Assembly: GCF_937884665.1 (NCBI RefSeq)
Contig: NZ_CAKZYF010000193.1
Location: 1 to 62,555, forward strand
Direction of reading: 5' to 3'
Length of the DNA stretch: 62,555 bases
Origin: an uncultured Allomuricauda sp.
GTDB lineage: Bacteria > Bacteroidota > Bacteroidia > Flavobacteriales > Flavobacteriaceae
In this document: in pieces, positions 26,265-35,749 of the stretch
Layout: every line of letters begins with the position of its first letter
Numbering within the stretch: the stretch's first letter is position 1
Made by a program: the position numbers and the translations under genes
Notes under the pieces: generated by a model
Told to the model about the DNA's origin: nothing
What the model saw: the letters and a program-made list of their open reading frames with translations, nothing else
Databases searched by the model: none

Positions 26265-27689
26265 ATGATCAAAGAAATAAGAATATCCCTGGTGGCATTG
26301 ATCGTCTCAGTCTTCTTTTTGGGATGTGATGATTTTGTAGAAGAAGTAGAAATCGTAGATCCCACTGCAGAGGAAAGTGGTGAGGATTTTCAACCCATAC
26401 AATTTGTGACAGGGGTTTACGGAAGACATACTGACTTTGCCTATGCTTTTTCATTTTTGGGTATAACCGAGATTATTTCGGATAATGCGGATAAAGGGAG
26501 CGCCCCAACAGATACCGGAGCGGATAAAGATCAACTGGACGGGTTGACGCATACCCCTTCCAGTGTTTCTATCAGAGCGATGTGGACGCAATGGTACAAG
26601 GCCATTGGTAGGGCTAGCTTGGCCATTGAATTCACGGAAAGCTTTGAGCCCATTGATGAAAGTCTAAGGACCCGTCTCATTGGCGAGTGCAAGTTCTTAA
26701 GGGCACTCAACTATTTTTGGCTCGTGCGCTCTTTTGGGGATGTCCCCCTTCAGGATGTGGATATTCTGAACCGTGCTCCGGTTACAGAAGTGTACGCCTT
26801 TATTGAGCAAGATTTAATGGAAGCTATCGAAGCATTGCCCTTGAAAAGCGACTATGCGGTCCAAGATTTAGGAAGAGCCACGCAAGGTGCGGCCCAGGCA
26901 CTTTTGGCCAAGGTTTTGCTTTATCAAGAAAAGTGGCAAGAGGCAGCCGATATGGCCAACAACGTTATCAATTCTGGAGAATATGACTTAGAACCCGATT
27001 ACGCAACGGTCTGGCGCGCGTCAACAGAAAACGGTATTGAATCTATTTTCGAACTTCAAGGACGTGGTGAAATTATTGCCCACGGCATACAACAATATTC
27101 GTCAACACAAGGCGCGAGGGGACCAGATGGATTTGGATGGGGATTCAATACTCCATCAGAAGATTTATTGAACGCCTTTGAATCAGAAGGCGATGCCATT
27201 CGACGCGATGCCACAATCATTTTTGCGGGAGAAACACTTTTTGATGGAAGACAAATAAATCCAGGCGTTGAAAATCCCAGATATAATGAAAAGGCGTATT
27301 CCAGTTTAAATGCAGGACAGGGTGACGGAGATAAAAACATTCGTATCCTCAGATTCGCGGAAATTCTATTGATACGCGCAGAAGCATTGAATGAATTGGG
27401 TCAGGGAGATGCTGCATTACAGCCATTGAACCAAGTACGAACGAGAGTAAGTCTGCCAGAAATTACGTCCGCCGATCAAAATACGCTGAGACAGGCTATC
27501 TGGAAAGAAAGGCGATTGGAATTGGCCATGGAGCACGATCGCTGGTACGATCTATTACGCCAAGGCAGGGCCGCAGAAGTGATGCAGGCCGTTGGCAAAC
27601 CATTCGAAACGGGCAAGCACGAACTTTATCCTATCCCTAACGATCAGCTGATCCAGACACCGGATATGGAACAAAATCCCGGATGGTAG
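26265..27689 (+). CDS. SusD/RagB-family glycan-binding lipoprotein
   Basis: The 474-residue protein has a lipoprotein signal with lipobox FLGC (Cys21), placing it on the outer surface in complex with SusC. SusD features are the TPR-like helical core with YFWLVRSFGDVPL (about 146-158) and the C-terminal block IRILRFAEILLIRAEALNELGQ...RRLELAMEHDRWYDLLRQG. It ends with a typical SusD terminus (IPNDQLIQTPDMEQNPGW). It binds extracellular glycan and closes the SusC lid. Confidence 0.95.
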   Translation: MIKEIRISLVALIVSVFFLGCDDFVEEVEIVDPTAEESGEDFQPIQFVTGVYGRHTDFAYAFSFLGITEIISDNADKGSAPTDTGADKDQLDGLTHTPSSVSIRAMWTQWYKAIGRASLAIEFTESFEPIDESLRTRLIGECKFLRALNYFWLVRSFGDVPLQDVDILNRAPVTEVYAFIEQDLMEAIEALPLKSDYAVQDLGRATQGAAQALLAKVLLYQEKWQEAADMANNVINSGEYDLEPDYATVWRASTENGIESIFELQGRGEIIAHGIQQYSSTQGARGPDGFGWGFNTPSEDLLNAFESEGDAIRRDATIIFAGETLFDGRQINPGVENPRYNEKAYSSLNAGQGDGDKNIRILRFAEILLIRAEALNELGQGDAALQPLNQVRTRVSLPEITSADQNTLRQAIWKERRLELAMEHDRWYDLLRQGRAAEVMQAVGKPFETGKHELYPIPNDQLIQTPDMEQNPGW

Positions 27690-27701
27690 CTGCGATAGCT
27701 T

Positions 27702-29096
27702 ATGAGGAAAACCAAAGCATTATTTGAGTTAAGTTTAGTTTTAGCATTGGCCGTTGCATTCTTGGTAGCAGGGTGCAATGGCCAAAAAACTTCAGAACGG
27801 GAACAAGGTGAAACAGAAAGCGGTAGCGATACCACCAATGAATATGTGAACTACTCCGATGAGGAGTTGATGGACTTGGTTCAAAAAGAGACTTTCGACT
27901 ATTTCTGGGAAGGAGCTGAGCCCACTTCCGGTATGGCCAGGGAAAGAATTCACATGGATAACGTTTATCCCAACAGCGATAGGGAAGTCGTGACCACAGG
28001 AGGAACGGGATTTGGTCTTATGGCAATTTTGGTAGGGATTGAAAGAGGATTTGTTTCGCGGGAAGATGCGCTTTCACGTTACGAGAAAGTAGTCGACTAT
28101 TTAGGAAGAGCGGACCGGTTTCATGGGGCTTGGCCACATTGGCTTTATGGTCCATCGGGGAAAACCAAGGCATTCAGTGCAAAGGATGATGGTGGAGATT
28201 TGGTTGAGACTGCCTTCCTAATACAAGGGCTACTGACCGTAAAAGAATATTTCAAAGAGGGCAACGCACGTGAGAAACAACTCGGCAAAAACATTCAAAC
28301 ACTTTATGAAGAAGTTGAATGGAACTGGTACACCCAAGGTGAAAACGGCTTGTATTGGCACTGGTCGCCAAATTTTGGTTGGGACATGGATTTTTTGGTC
28401 CAAGGGTACAATGAAACACTCATCATGTATATCCTGGCAGCCTCTTCGCCTACTTATCCCATTTCAAAAGAAGTGTACGATGAGGGTTGGGCAAGAAATG
28501 GAGCAATAAGCGAAGGTGTTACCTATTACGATTTGGATACGGTATTGGACTACTATCCAGGCTCTTCGTCACCAATAGGTCCACTTTTCTGGGCACATTA
28601 TTCGTACTTGGGATTAAATCCAAAAGACCTGAAGGATGCTTACGGCGATTTTTGGAAACTGAATACACATCAAGCGCAAATTCACCATCGCCATTGCGTT
28701 GAAAATCCACATGGCTATCAAGGGTACTCCACAAAGTGCTGGGGGTTGACCTCAAGTTATTCCATGAAGGGATATGCGGGGCACCGACCGGATAAAGATT
28801 TGGGAGTGATTTCCCCTACTGCTGCCCTGGCATCGATGCCATATACTCCTAAAGAAAGTATGGCCTTTTTACGGTTTATGTACACAGAGCAAGACAGTCT
28901 TATTGGAAAATACGGTCCTTATGATGCCTTTAGTCTAGAGCATGATTGGTATGTGCCCAGATATCTGGCCATTGATCAGGGCCCAATTCCCGTAATGATT
29001 GAAAATTATAGGACAGGCCTGCTGTGGAAATGGTTTATGAAAAATGAAGATGTACAGAAAGGACTTGCTAATTTAGGTTTTTCCAGTGGACAATGA
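27702..29096 (+). CDS. GH144-type endo-beta-1,2-glucanase lipoprotein (glucoamylase-like family)
   Basis: The 464-residue protein has a lipobox LVAGC (Cys25) followed by an acidic Ser/Glu/Asp linker (to about 48), so it is an outer-membrane lipoprotein. The catalytic alpha/alpha barrel matches the Glycoamylase/DUF3131-like PF10091 family: LVQKETFDYFWEGAEPTSGMARER, TGGTGFGLMAILVGIERGF, DDGGDLVETAFLIQGLLT, FLVQGYNETLIMYILAASSP. Characterised members (for example from Chitinophaga pinensis) are GH144 endo-beta-1,2-glucanases producing sophorose-type oligosaccharides. It starts 12 bp after susD and its stop overlaps the next ORF by 4 bp. Activity is inferred from the family, and other specificities in PF10091 are possible. 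Confidence 0.82.
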   Translation: MRKTKALFELSLVLALAVAFLVAGCNGQKTSEREQGETESGSDTTNEYVNYSDEELMDLVQKETFDYFWEGAEPTSGMARERIHMDNVYPNSDREVVTTGGTGFGLMAILVGIERGFVSREDALSRYEKVVDYLGRADRFHGAWPHWLYGPSGKTKAFSAKDDGGDLVETAFLIQGLLTVKEYFKEGNAREKQLGKNIQTLYEEVEWNWYTQGENGLYWHWSPNFGWDMDFLVQGYNETLIMYILAASSPTYPISKEVYDEGWARNGAISEGVTYYDLDTVLDYYPGSSSPIGPLFWAHYSYLGLNPKDLKDAYGDFWKLNTHQAQIHHRHCVENPHGYQGYSTKCWGLTSSYSMKGYAGHRPDKDLGVISPTAALASMPYTPKESMAFLRFMYTEQDSLIGKYGPYDAFSLEHDWYVPRYLAIDQGPIPVMIENYRTGLLWKWFMKNEDVQKGLANLGFSSGQ

Positions 29097-29152
29097 GATT
29101 GAACCATAAGAACCATAAAGGAATTTGGGTTTACCTACTAAAAAAAGATTCC

Positions 29153-31429
29153 ATGCGTTTCGCTAAATTTCGTCTGATTACGCTTTTGTTTTGTCTCTTT
29201 TCTACCCTGTCCGCCCAAGAAAAAAGTACTATTCCTGAAGTTCAGGCGCTCTTAGACCAAATGACCTTGGATGAAAAAATAGGCCAACTTAACCTACTTA
29301 CTCCAGGTGGAGGCATTTTGACGGGCTCGGTGGTGAGCAAAGATGTGGAAAAGAAGATAAAGGCAGGTCAGGTGGGAGGTCTTTTCGGTATTTCGGGTCC
29401 AGATAAACTCCGGTTAGCCCAAGAACTGGCGGTTAACCATACACGCTTAAAAATTCCATTGTTGTTCGGTTCGGATGTTATCCATGGCTACAAAACTACT
29501 TTTCCCATCCCATTGGGAATGTCGTGCAGTTGGGATTTGGGTTTGATAGAAAAAGCCGCTCGTGTAGCAGCTACTGAAGCCACAGCGGACGGTATTAACT
29601 GGAATTTCTCGCCCATGGTGGATATCGCCCGCGATCCCCGTTGGGGCCGTATCGCCGAAGGAGCCGGAGAAGACCCTTATTTGGGGTCGGTCATCGCCAA
29701 GGCCATGGTTCGGGGATATCAAGGCGCTGATCTTTCGGAGAATAACACGATGCTTTCTTGCGTCAAACACTTTGCCCTCTATGGAGCATCCCAAGCAGGG
29801 CGTGACTATCATACTGTCGACATGGGCAGAATTGCAATGTTCAACCAATACTTACCACCCTATAAAGCAGCGGTTGATGCAGGTGTAGGTTCTGTTATGA
29901 GTTCTTTTAATGATGTGGATGGAATACCAGCAACTGGGAACAAGTGGTTGCTGACCGATTTGCTGAGATTGCGTTGGGGTTTTGAAGGATTTGTAGTTTC
30001 TGATTATACCTCCTTGAACGAGATGATTCCCCATGGCCTTGGAAACCTTCAGGCAGTATCGATTCTGGCTTTAAAAGCAGGATTGGATATGGATATGGTG
30101 GGCGAAGGTTTCCTGACCACCCTGAAAAAGTCGGTTGAGGAAAAGAAAATCAGTGAAGGGGAAATAGAACAAGCATGTAGAAGGATTCTTGAAGCAAAAT
30201 ATAAATTAGGACTGTTTGACGACCCTTATCGGTACCTAGAGGAAAGTCGAGCAAAAAATGAAATCTTGACCTCTGAGAATCGTGAGTTTGCAAGGACCGT
30301 AGCTTCACGCTCTTTTGTGCTGTTGAAAAATTATAACGACATCCTACCGCTAAAAAAGAATTCTAGGATAGCCTTGGTAGGCCCTTTGGCCGACAGCCGT
30401 GAAAATATGTTGGGCACATGGGCTCCTACCGGAGATGCAAAATGGGCCATCACGGTTCTTGAGGGTTTCAAAAAAGTAGCACCCCAGGCTTCTATACGAC
30501 ACGCAAAGGGAGCTAACATTACCGATGATTCTGTATTGGCAAAAAAGGTAAATGTTTTTGGCCCAAGGATTGTAATGGACAAACGTTCGCCAGTTAAAAT
30601 GGTTCAAGAAGCCTTGGATATCGCGAAATCTTCAGATGTTATTGTGGCTGTGGTTGGTGAAGCCACTGAAATGAGCGGAGAAGCAGCAAGTCTTACGGAC
30701 ATATCCCTTCCCAAAAGTCAAAAAAAGTTGATTCGTGCCCTAGCCTCCACTGGGAAACCTTTGGTACTGGTCTTAATGAGCGGAAGGCCCTTGACCATTC
30801 CTGAGGAGTACGAGATGCCCATAGCTTTGTTACAGGTTTGGCATCCTGGCGTGGAGGCTGGCCATGCCATTGCAGATGTAGTCTTTGGGAACTACAACCC
30901 CTCAGGAAAGTTAACTGCAACTTGGCCGAGAAATGTGGGACAAATTCCAATTTATCATAGCGTCAAGAACACAGGGAGACCCAACCCAAAAGAAGGTTAT
31001 GAAAAGTTTAAATCCAATTATCTCGATGTTCCCAATACTCCCCTGTTCCCTTTTGGATACGGGTTGAGTTACACTAATTTTGAATATTCCAATTTGCGTC
31101 TTGACAAAGAGCAGCTCAAACGTGGGCAGACACTCCAAATAAAAGTTACGGTAAAAAATACGGGCAATTATGATGGCGAGACCGTAGTACAACTTTATCT
31201 GGGTGATGTGGTTCGTAGTATTACCCCTCCAAAACGCCAACTTAAAGGGTTTAAAAAGATTATGGTTAAAAAAGGGGAAGAAAAGGAAGTAACTTTGACC
31301 TTGACGGAAAATGACCTTAAGTTCTACAACAACAAACTTGAATTCGTTGCTGAACCTGGAGAGTTTGTGGTCCATGTAGGCGGGGACTCCAATGCGCAAT
31401 TGGCGCGCTCATTTATATTAGTTGAATAG
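29153..31429 (+). CDS. GH3 beta-glucosidase, periplasmic
   Basis: This is a family 3 glycoside hydrolase. The N-terminal barrel has FGSDVIHGYKTTFPIPLG, SPMVDIARDPRWGRIAEGAGEDPYL and the nucleophile Asp in FVVSDYTSLNE. A (alpha/beta)6 domain follows (GPLADSRENMLGTW, VAVVGEATEMSGEAAS) and a fibronectin-III-like C-terminal domain (PFGYGLSYTNFEYSN). I place the start at ATG 29,153 because a normal signal peptide (MRFAKFRLITLLFCLFSTLSAQ) begins there, giving 758 residues. The same frame is open from an ATG at 29,093 that overlaps the previous stop (ATGA), which would add 20 residues. It would release glucose from the glucanase products; some Bacteroidota GH3 enzymes are beta-1,2-specific. Confidence 0.92.
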   Translation: MRFAKFRLITLLFCLFSTLSAQEKSTIPEVQALLDQMTLDEKIGQLNLLTPGGGILTGSVVSKDVEKKIKAGQVGGLFGISGPDKLRLAQELAVNHTRLKIPLLFGSDVIHGYKTTFPIPLGMSCSWDLGLIEKAARVAATEATADGINWNFSPMVDIARDPRWGRIAEGAGEDPYLGSVIAKAMVRGYQGADLSENNTMLSCVKHFALYGASQAGRDYHTVDMGRIAMFNQYLPPYKAAVDAGVGSVMSSFNDVDGIPATGNKWLLTDLLRLRWGFEGFVVSDYTSLNEMIPHGLGNLQAVSILALKAGLDMDMVGEGFLTTLKKSVEEKKISEGEIEQACRRILEAKYKLGLFDDPYRYLEESRAKNEILTSENREFARTVASRSFVLLKNYNDILPLKKNSRIALVGPLADSRENMLGTWAPTGDAKWAITVLEGFKKVAPQASIRHAKGANITDDSVLAKKVNVFGPRIVMDKRSPVKMVQEALDIAKSSDVIVAVVGEATEMSGEAASLTDISLPKSQKKLIRALASTGKPLVLVLMSGRPLTIPEEYEMPIALLQVWHPGVEAGHAIADVVFGNYNPSGKLTATWPRNVGQIPIYHSVKNTGRPNPKEGYEKFKSNYLDVPNTPLFPFGYGLSYTNFEYSNLRLDKEQLKRGQTLQIKVTVKNTGNYDGETVVQLYLGDVVRSITPPKRQLKGFKKIMVKKGEEKEVTLTLTENDLKFYNNKLEFVAEPGEFVVHVGGDSNAQLARSFILVE

Positions 31430-31430
31430 T

Positions 31431-32339
31431 ATGGTACGTATAACTTTTTGGTTGGCCTTGACTTTTTTTTCTTTAGCAACTAAACCCTTGCATGGGCAAA
31501 TCCGCTATAAAGACTCCCTGTTTTCTGATATTGAAACAAAGACCTTGACCTATTCGGATACACTGCAACTCGATGTGTATTTACCCAAAAATGATGCGGT
31601 GTTAGAAAGACCCTTGGTGCTTTTGGTCCATGGCGGGGGATTTGCTTCAGGAAAGAGGGATAACCCCTTGGAGCGTAAGTTTTGCAAAGAAATGGCCAGT
31701 AAAGGATATGTTACCGTTTCCATGAGCTATCGGCTAACGCGCAAAGGCAAGTCGTTTGGCTGCGATTGTCCAACAAAGGAGAAGATAGAGACTTTTGCCG
31801 ATGCGACGTACGATATGGCAGAGGCCATTAATTTTTTGATAGAACGGAAAGACGACTTGAGGATAGACCCAAGTAAAATGATTTGGGTTGGCAGTAGTGC
31901 AGGCGCTGAAGCTGTTTTGAATACCGCATTTATGCAGTATCATCATGATTTTGGCGATGTATCCTTTCCCCAAGAAAAACCCGCAGGGGTAGTTTCTTTC
32001 GCAGGCGCCGTTTTAGATGCCAATTATATTACAGATAAAACTGCAGTTCCTACCCTCTTATACCATGGTAAAATGGATCGCCTTGTGCCCTATGCCTCAG
32101 CGGCGCACCACTATTGCGAGCCAGGCTCTCCGGGGTATCTGATTCTGGGAGGGTCTCAAACAATTGCTAAAAGACTGAGTCAATTGAATACTCCCTACAT
32201 GTTGATGTACGATTCAAGCGGTAATCACGATTGGGCCAATTTGGCGTACGAGCGTACCGATGAGATTTCGGCATTTATCAGAGATGTTATCATTGATGGC
32301 GTATTTGTCCAGTCAAAAATTCGGTTAGTGAAAAAGTAA
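31431..32339 (+). CDS. Alpha/beta-hydrolase, carboxylesterase-like, secreted
   Basis: The 302-residue protein has a signal peptide (about 1-23, PLHGQ). The oxyanion-hole motif HGGGFASG (about 67-74) and the nucleophile elbow GSSAG (about 155-159, Ser) mark an HSL/BD-FAE-like esterase. An acid and a His (NHDWANL, near 265) complete a plausible triad. ATG at 31,431, one base after the GH3 stop, is preferred over the TTG at 31,422. In a PUL it probably removes ester substituents such as acetyl or succinyl groups from the glucan; the exact substrate is inferred. Confidence 0.85.
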   Translation: MVRITFWLALTFFSLATKPLHGQIRYKDSLFSDIETKTLTYSDTLQLDVYLPKNDAVLERPLVLLVHGGGFASGKRDNPLERKFCKEMASKGYVTVSMSYRLTRKGKSFGCDCPTKEKIETFADATYDMAEAINFLIERKDDLRIDPSKMIWVGSSAGAEAVLNTAFMQYHHDFGDVSFPQEKPAGVVSFAGAVLDANYITDKTAVPTLLYHGKMDRLVPYASAAHHYCEPGSPGYLILGGSQTIAKRLSQLNTPYMLMYDSSGNHDWANLAYERTDEISAFIRDVIIDGVFVQSKIRLVKK

Positions 32340-32344
32340 AGGGC

Positions 32345-33208
32345 ATGAATATCAAACTGTGGATTATTTTGGTCGTATCCGTTGTTTTGTTCTTCAACGG
32401 TAAGCAAGTTACTGGGATGGTTCAGGAAGAATCTTTAAAGATTTTGACCTATAACATCAGATACGATAGTCCTTCAGATGGAATCAACAAATGGGATAGG
32501 CGAAAAGAATGGATCGTGTCGCAACTAAAAGCCAAGGATCCTACGGTATTTGGAATTCAGGAGGGTCTAAAACAACAAGTAGACTATCTTCAAAAAAGAC
32601 TAGAACGATATGTTTATGTAGGAGTAGGCCGGGATGATGGACAGGAAAAAGGAGAATACTCGCCTATCTTTTTTGATTCTACCAAAGTGAAATTAATAAA
32701 GACGGAGACGTTTTGGCTTTCAGAAACTCCTGAAAAACCTTCAAAAGGATGGGATGCTGCGCTAAACCGTATTTGTACTTATGCACTTTTTGAAGAAATA
32801 CAGAAGAAAAGACGCTTTTTCGTGTTCAACACCCATTTTGACCACGTAGGGGAAGTAGCCCGTTTGCAGAGTGCATCACTGATTTTGTCAAAACTTGAAC
32901 AACAAAATTTGGATAATACTCCCGTTATAGTAATGGGGGATTTTAATCTGGAACCAGAAAGCGAGGGAATCCGAAGAATTCAGCAAAAACTCAAGGATAC
33001 CCAAAAAAAGGCAGACCTAACCCCCAAGGAAGTTCAGGGTACGTTCAATGGGTTCAATATAGAAGAACCGGCAACACGCAGAATCGACTATATCTTTTTC
33101 GGTGGTCGAGGGCTTAAAATGTTGAACAGCGGCATTTTGGTTGAGGTCAAGAAGAATCGGTATCCCTCAGATCATTTTCCGGTATATGCAGAATTTGTTT
33201 TTGAATAG
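32345..33208 (+). CDS. Endonuclease/exonuclease/phosphatase-family hydrolase, secreted
   Basis: A 287-residue EEP-fold protein with an N-terminal hydrophobic signal (IKLWIILVVSVVLFFNG). Catalytic motifs are all present: LTYNIRYD, FGIQEG (metal Glu), FVFNTHFDHVGE, VIVMGDFNLEPES, RRIDYIFF and SDHFPVYAEF. The family hydrolyses phosphodiester or phosphomonoester bonds in nucleic acids, lipids or inositol phosphates. It is 5 bp after the esterase and hence the last gene of the PUL operon. In this setting it may remove phosphoglycerol-type or other phosphate substituents from the glucan. This is inference, and a nuclease role cannot be excluded. Confidence 0.85.
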   Translation: MNIKLWIILVVSVVLFFNGKQVTGMVQEESLKILTYNIRYDSPSDGINKWDRRKEWIVSQLKAKDPTVFGIQEGLKQQVDYLQKRLERYVYVGVGRDDGQEKGEYSPIFFDSTKVKLIKTETFWLSETPEKPSKGWDAALNRICTYALFEEIQKKRRFFVFNTHFDHVGEVARLQSASLILSKLEQQNLDNTPVIVMGDFNLEPESEGIRRIQQKLKDTQKKADLTPKEVQGTFNGFNIEEPATRRIDYIFFGGRGLKMLNSGILVEVKKNRYPSDHFPVYAEFVFE

Positions 33209-33310
33209 CGATTGGGTAAACGGGAAGGTTGAATTTTTACATTCAATACATATCCAGTAGAATCCGAAAATGGAATAAAGAATAAAGTGGGAGGTTAACA
33301 ATCCAATAGA

Positions 33311-35221
33311 ATGGGAGATAGTCAACTAAAAGACCAAGATAACAGGAAACCGGGCCCAAGAGCAAAAAAGGACTTTCGGTTCAAATTGGCTGCTGTGCTA
33401 CTGGTTTTTGTCTTTTTTGCCCTGATGGAAGGGATTCTGAGACTTTCTGGATTTGGCACAGATTATCCAATCTTTGTTCCGGATGAAAACCACTCAACTT
33501 GGGTAAAAATGAATCCGGAAATATCAAAGAAGTACTTTGGTCGATTTGAAAGGGGGACGATTGGTTTTCAGGAGCGTTTTAAAGAAGAAAAAGACACGGA
33601 AACCTTCCGTATTTTTGTGCTCGGTGCTTCAACGGCAGTGGGGTATCCTTACCGAAAAAATGTATCGTTCCACAGGTGGTTACAATTTGGGCTCAACGCA
33701 ACGTATCCCGATGAGAAAATCGAGGTCATCAATTTGGGTTTAACTGCGGTCAACTCCTACACCCTTTTGGATTTTACCAAACAGCTCTTGGCATTTGAGC
33801 CAGATGCACTGTTGATTTATGCAGGACACAATGAGTACTATGGAGCGCTAGGTGCTGGAACTTCCAAAATATTTGGAAATAATCCATGGTTGGTCAATTT
33901 ATCCCTATCGATGAAAAAACTGCGCCTAGTTCAATGTGCGGAGTCTATCGTTGAAAAGGTAACACATATTTCCGGTGCAAATACAGAGAGCAGGAGCACT
34001 TTAATGGAGAAAATGGCCGCCGATAGGAGGATTGTACTGAATTCCAAAAAATATCAAATGGGATTGGAACAGTTCAGTCACAATTTTGAAAGAATAGCTG
34101 AACTTACGAAAACCCATAAAGTACCGGTCTTCCTTTCTTCGCTGGTAAGCAATGAAAAAGACCAAAAACCCTTTATGGGCGATGGCACAAATCCCGAAAC
34201 TTCGGCAAATCACTATTTTAATTTGGCCATTGATGCAGAGGAAAGTGGGAACATACCAAGGGCCAAAGAAAACTACACGCTGGCAAAAGATCATGACCAG
34301 CTTCGATTTAGGGCACCAGAAGCCATTAATTTTAAAATAAAGAGGCTAACGGATTCCTATAACCATATTTATTTTGTGGACACCCAGTCTCGATTTACGG
34401 CTTTATCCAAAGATGGAATTATTGGAAACACTTTTTTATGGGAACATGTGCACCCCAATTGGGAGGGGTATTCACTTTTGGCACATACCTTTTATGAGGA
34501 AATTCTGAAATCGGGATTAATACGTTCTGAACTCAAAAAAGCACTTTCTTGGCCAGATTTAAAACGTCAGATGCCCATGACCAAAATGGAAGCAGCGGCT
34601 GGAAGGTTCGAAATCTGGCAATTAAAAGAAGGATGGCCCTTTCAGGAACCCATGCCAAAAATAAATCGTGATAGCTTGGGAATGGCCGAACAGCTTGGTG
34701 GTAAACTAGCGGCAAAACTACTGAATTGGGAGGAAGCGATGCGAACGCTCTATGGTCATTATAAAAAATCAGGTGATTTGGAAATGGGATTCAGAGTGAT
34801 GGAAGGGCTGATTCTAGAGTATCCCCAGGAAACTCAGTTTTGTTTGGAGGCAGCGCTCTTGGCAATGCAATTAAAAAAAACGGACAAAGCGAAGTATTAC
34901 TTTAAAAAGGCCCATGAATTGGATTCATCAGAGGGAAACACAAAAAGAATTGCCTTAACTTTAGTGGAGTACGGAGCATTTGAAGATGCGCTGCCCTATC
35001 TGGAATACCTGAAGGCCTCATTTCCTGATGATGGGGGATCGTTTCAAATCCATCGGGCCGTTTCAAACATCGTAAACCAAGAAGATGTGGACAGGGTGAT
35101 TCTGGCGGAAAGCTACCTACTCCTACGAAAGCGAGCTATGGCCATAAAGGTCTTGAACGAAGCCTTGGTGAATAGTCCCAATAATTCAGAAGCTAGGGAA
35201 TTACTTAAACAAATAGATTGA
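33311..35221 (+). CDS. Membrane-anchored SGNH-hydrolase-like protein with TPR tail
   Basis: The 636-residue protein has a basic N-terminus and one membrane helix (FKLAAVLLVFVFFALMEGIL, about 23-43). An SGNH/GDSL-like domain follows: block I IFVLGASTAVGYPY (Ser), block II INLGLTAVNSYT (Gly/Asn region), block III LLIYAGHNEYYG (Asn), and the His block HVHPNWEGYS near 380. Residues about 470-636 are TPR-like (AALLAMQLKKTDKAKYYFKKAHELD). It ends one base before the start of a tiny membrane protein and belongs to a four-gene unit with a carbamoyltransferase. It may act on an acylated or carbamoylated envelope molecule. Substrate is unknown. Confidence 0.8.
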   Translation: MGDSQLKDQDNRKPGPRAKKDFRFKLAAVLLVFVFFALMEGILRLSGFGTDYPIFVPDENHSTWVKMNPEISKKYFGRFERGTIGFQERFKEEKDTETFRIFVLGASTAVGYPYRKNVSFHRWLQFGLNATYPDEKIEVINLGLTAVNSYTLLDFTKQLLAFEPDALLIYAGHNEYYGALGAGTSKIFGNNPWLVNLSLSMKKLRLVQCAESIVEKVTHISGANTESRSTLMEKMAADRRIVLNSKKYQMGLEQFSHNFERIAELTKTHKVPVFLSSLVSNEKDQKPFMGDGTNPETSANHYFNLAIDAEESGNIPRAKENYTLAKDHDQLRFRAPEAINFKIKRLTDSYNHIYFVDTQSRFTALSKDGIIGNTFLWEHVHPNWEGYSLLAHTFYEEILKSGLIRSELKKALSWPDLKRQMPMTKMEAAAGRFEIWQLKEGWPFQEPMPKINRDSLGMAEQLGGKLAAKLLNWEEAMRTLYGHYKKSGDLEMGFRVMEGLILEYPQETQFCLEAALLAMQLKKTDKAKYYFKKAHELDSSEGNTKRIALTLVEYGAFEDALPYLEYLKASFPDDGGSFQIHRAVSNIVNQEDVDRVILAESYLLLRKRAMAIKVLNEALVNSPNNSEARELLKQID

Positions 35222-35222
35222 T

Positions 35223-35372
35223 ATGGAGACGTTAAGAGAATTTGGATTGTTTTTACGGACCCGAAAAAAGTATTGGTTGGTCCCTTTACTTTTGGTTCTT
35301 CTGTTGATTAGCCTCATCGTTGTGGTAACTGCAGGTTCGGCCTTGGCCCCTTTTATCTATTCCCTGTTCTAG
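35223..35372 (+). CDS. Tiny membrane protein, DUF5989/SxtK-like (49 aa)
   Basis: A 49-residue ORF with ATG at 35,223 (one base after the preceding stop) and TAG at 35,370-35,372. It reads METLREFGLFLRTRKKYW followed by one long hydrophobic helix (LVPLLLVLLLISLIVVVTAG) and ends APFIYSLF. The amphipathic basic start, single helix and short aromatic end match the DUF5989 family, which I associate with SxtK of saxitoxin clusters. Its stop overlaps the GTG start of the next gene by one base. It is short but well supported by this packing and by gene order. Confidence 0.8.
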   Translation: METLREFGLFLRTRKKYWLVPLLLVLLLISLIVVVTAGSALAPFIYSLF

Positions 35373-35749
35373 TGAAGATTTCCAAAAAACAGTGTACAGA
35401 AGTAGGCGTTCTGGCAGCCCTTTCCTGCTTGGTCATCTTTCTTTTCCATCCCAAAAACATACACTGGATATGGATTGCCATGTCCGTCCTTGGATTGGTC
35501 TTACTGATTCCAAATTTTTTCCGACCGCTGGCGTTTTTATGGTTTGGGCTTTCAAAGGTTCTGGGGACGATATCTACGAGAATCCTACTTACCCTCACAT
35601 TTTTTCTCATGGTCTTGCCCATTGGATTCTTACGAAAACGTTTAGGTAAGGATTCGCTCCAATTAAAAAAGTTCAAGACTTCCAAGAAGTCTGTCTTTAT
35701 CGTTCGCGAGCATACGTTTGATGCAGATGATTTGAAAAATACATTTTAA
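35372..35749 (+). CDS. SxtJ-family small membrane protein (125 aa)
   Basis: This 125-residue protein has about three hydrophobic segments (VGVLAALSCLVIFLF, WIWIAMSVLGLVLLI, ILLTLTFFLMVLPIGFL) and a basic cytosolic tail ending FDADDLKNTF. The architecture and its position directly before a carbamoyltransferase match the SxtJ family, named from the saxitoxin cluster but widespread elsewhere. GTG at 35,372 overlaps the previous stop, and its TAA overlaps the next ATG (TAATG). Function unknown; it may anchor or assist the carbamoyltransferase at the membrane. Confidence 0.8.
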   Translation: MKISKKQCTEVGVLAALSCLVIFLFHPKNIHWIWIAMSVLGLVLLIPNFFRPLAFLWFGLSKVLGTISTRILLTLTFFLMVLPIGFLRKRLGKDSLQLKKFKTSKKSVFIVREHTFDADDLKNTF

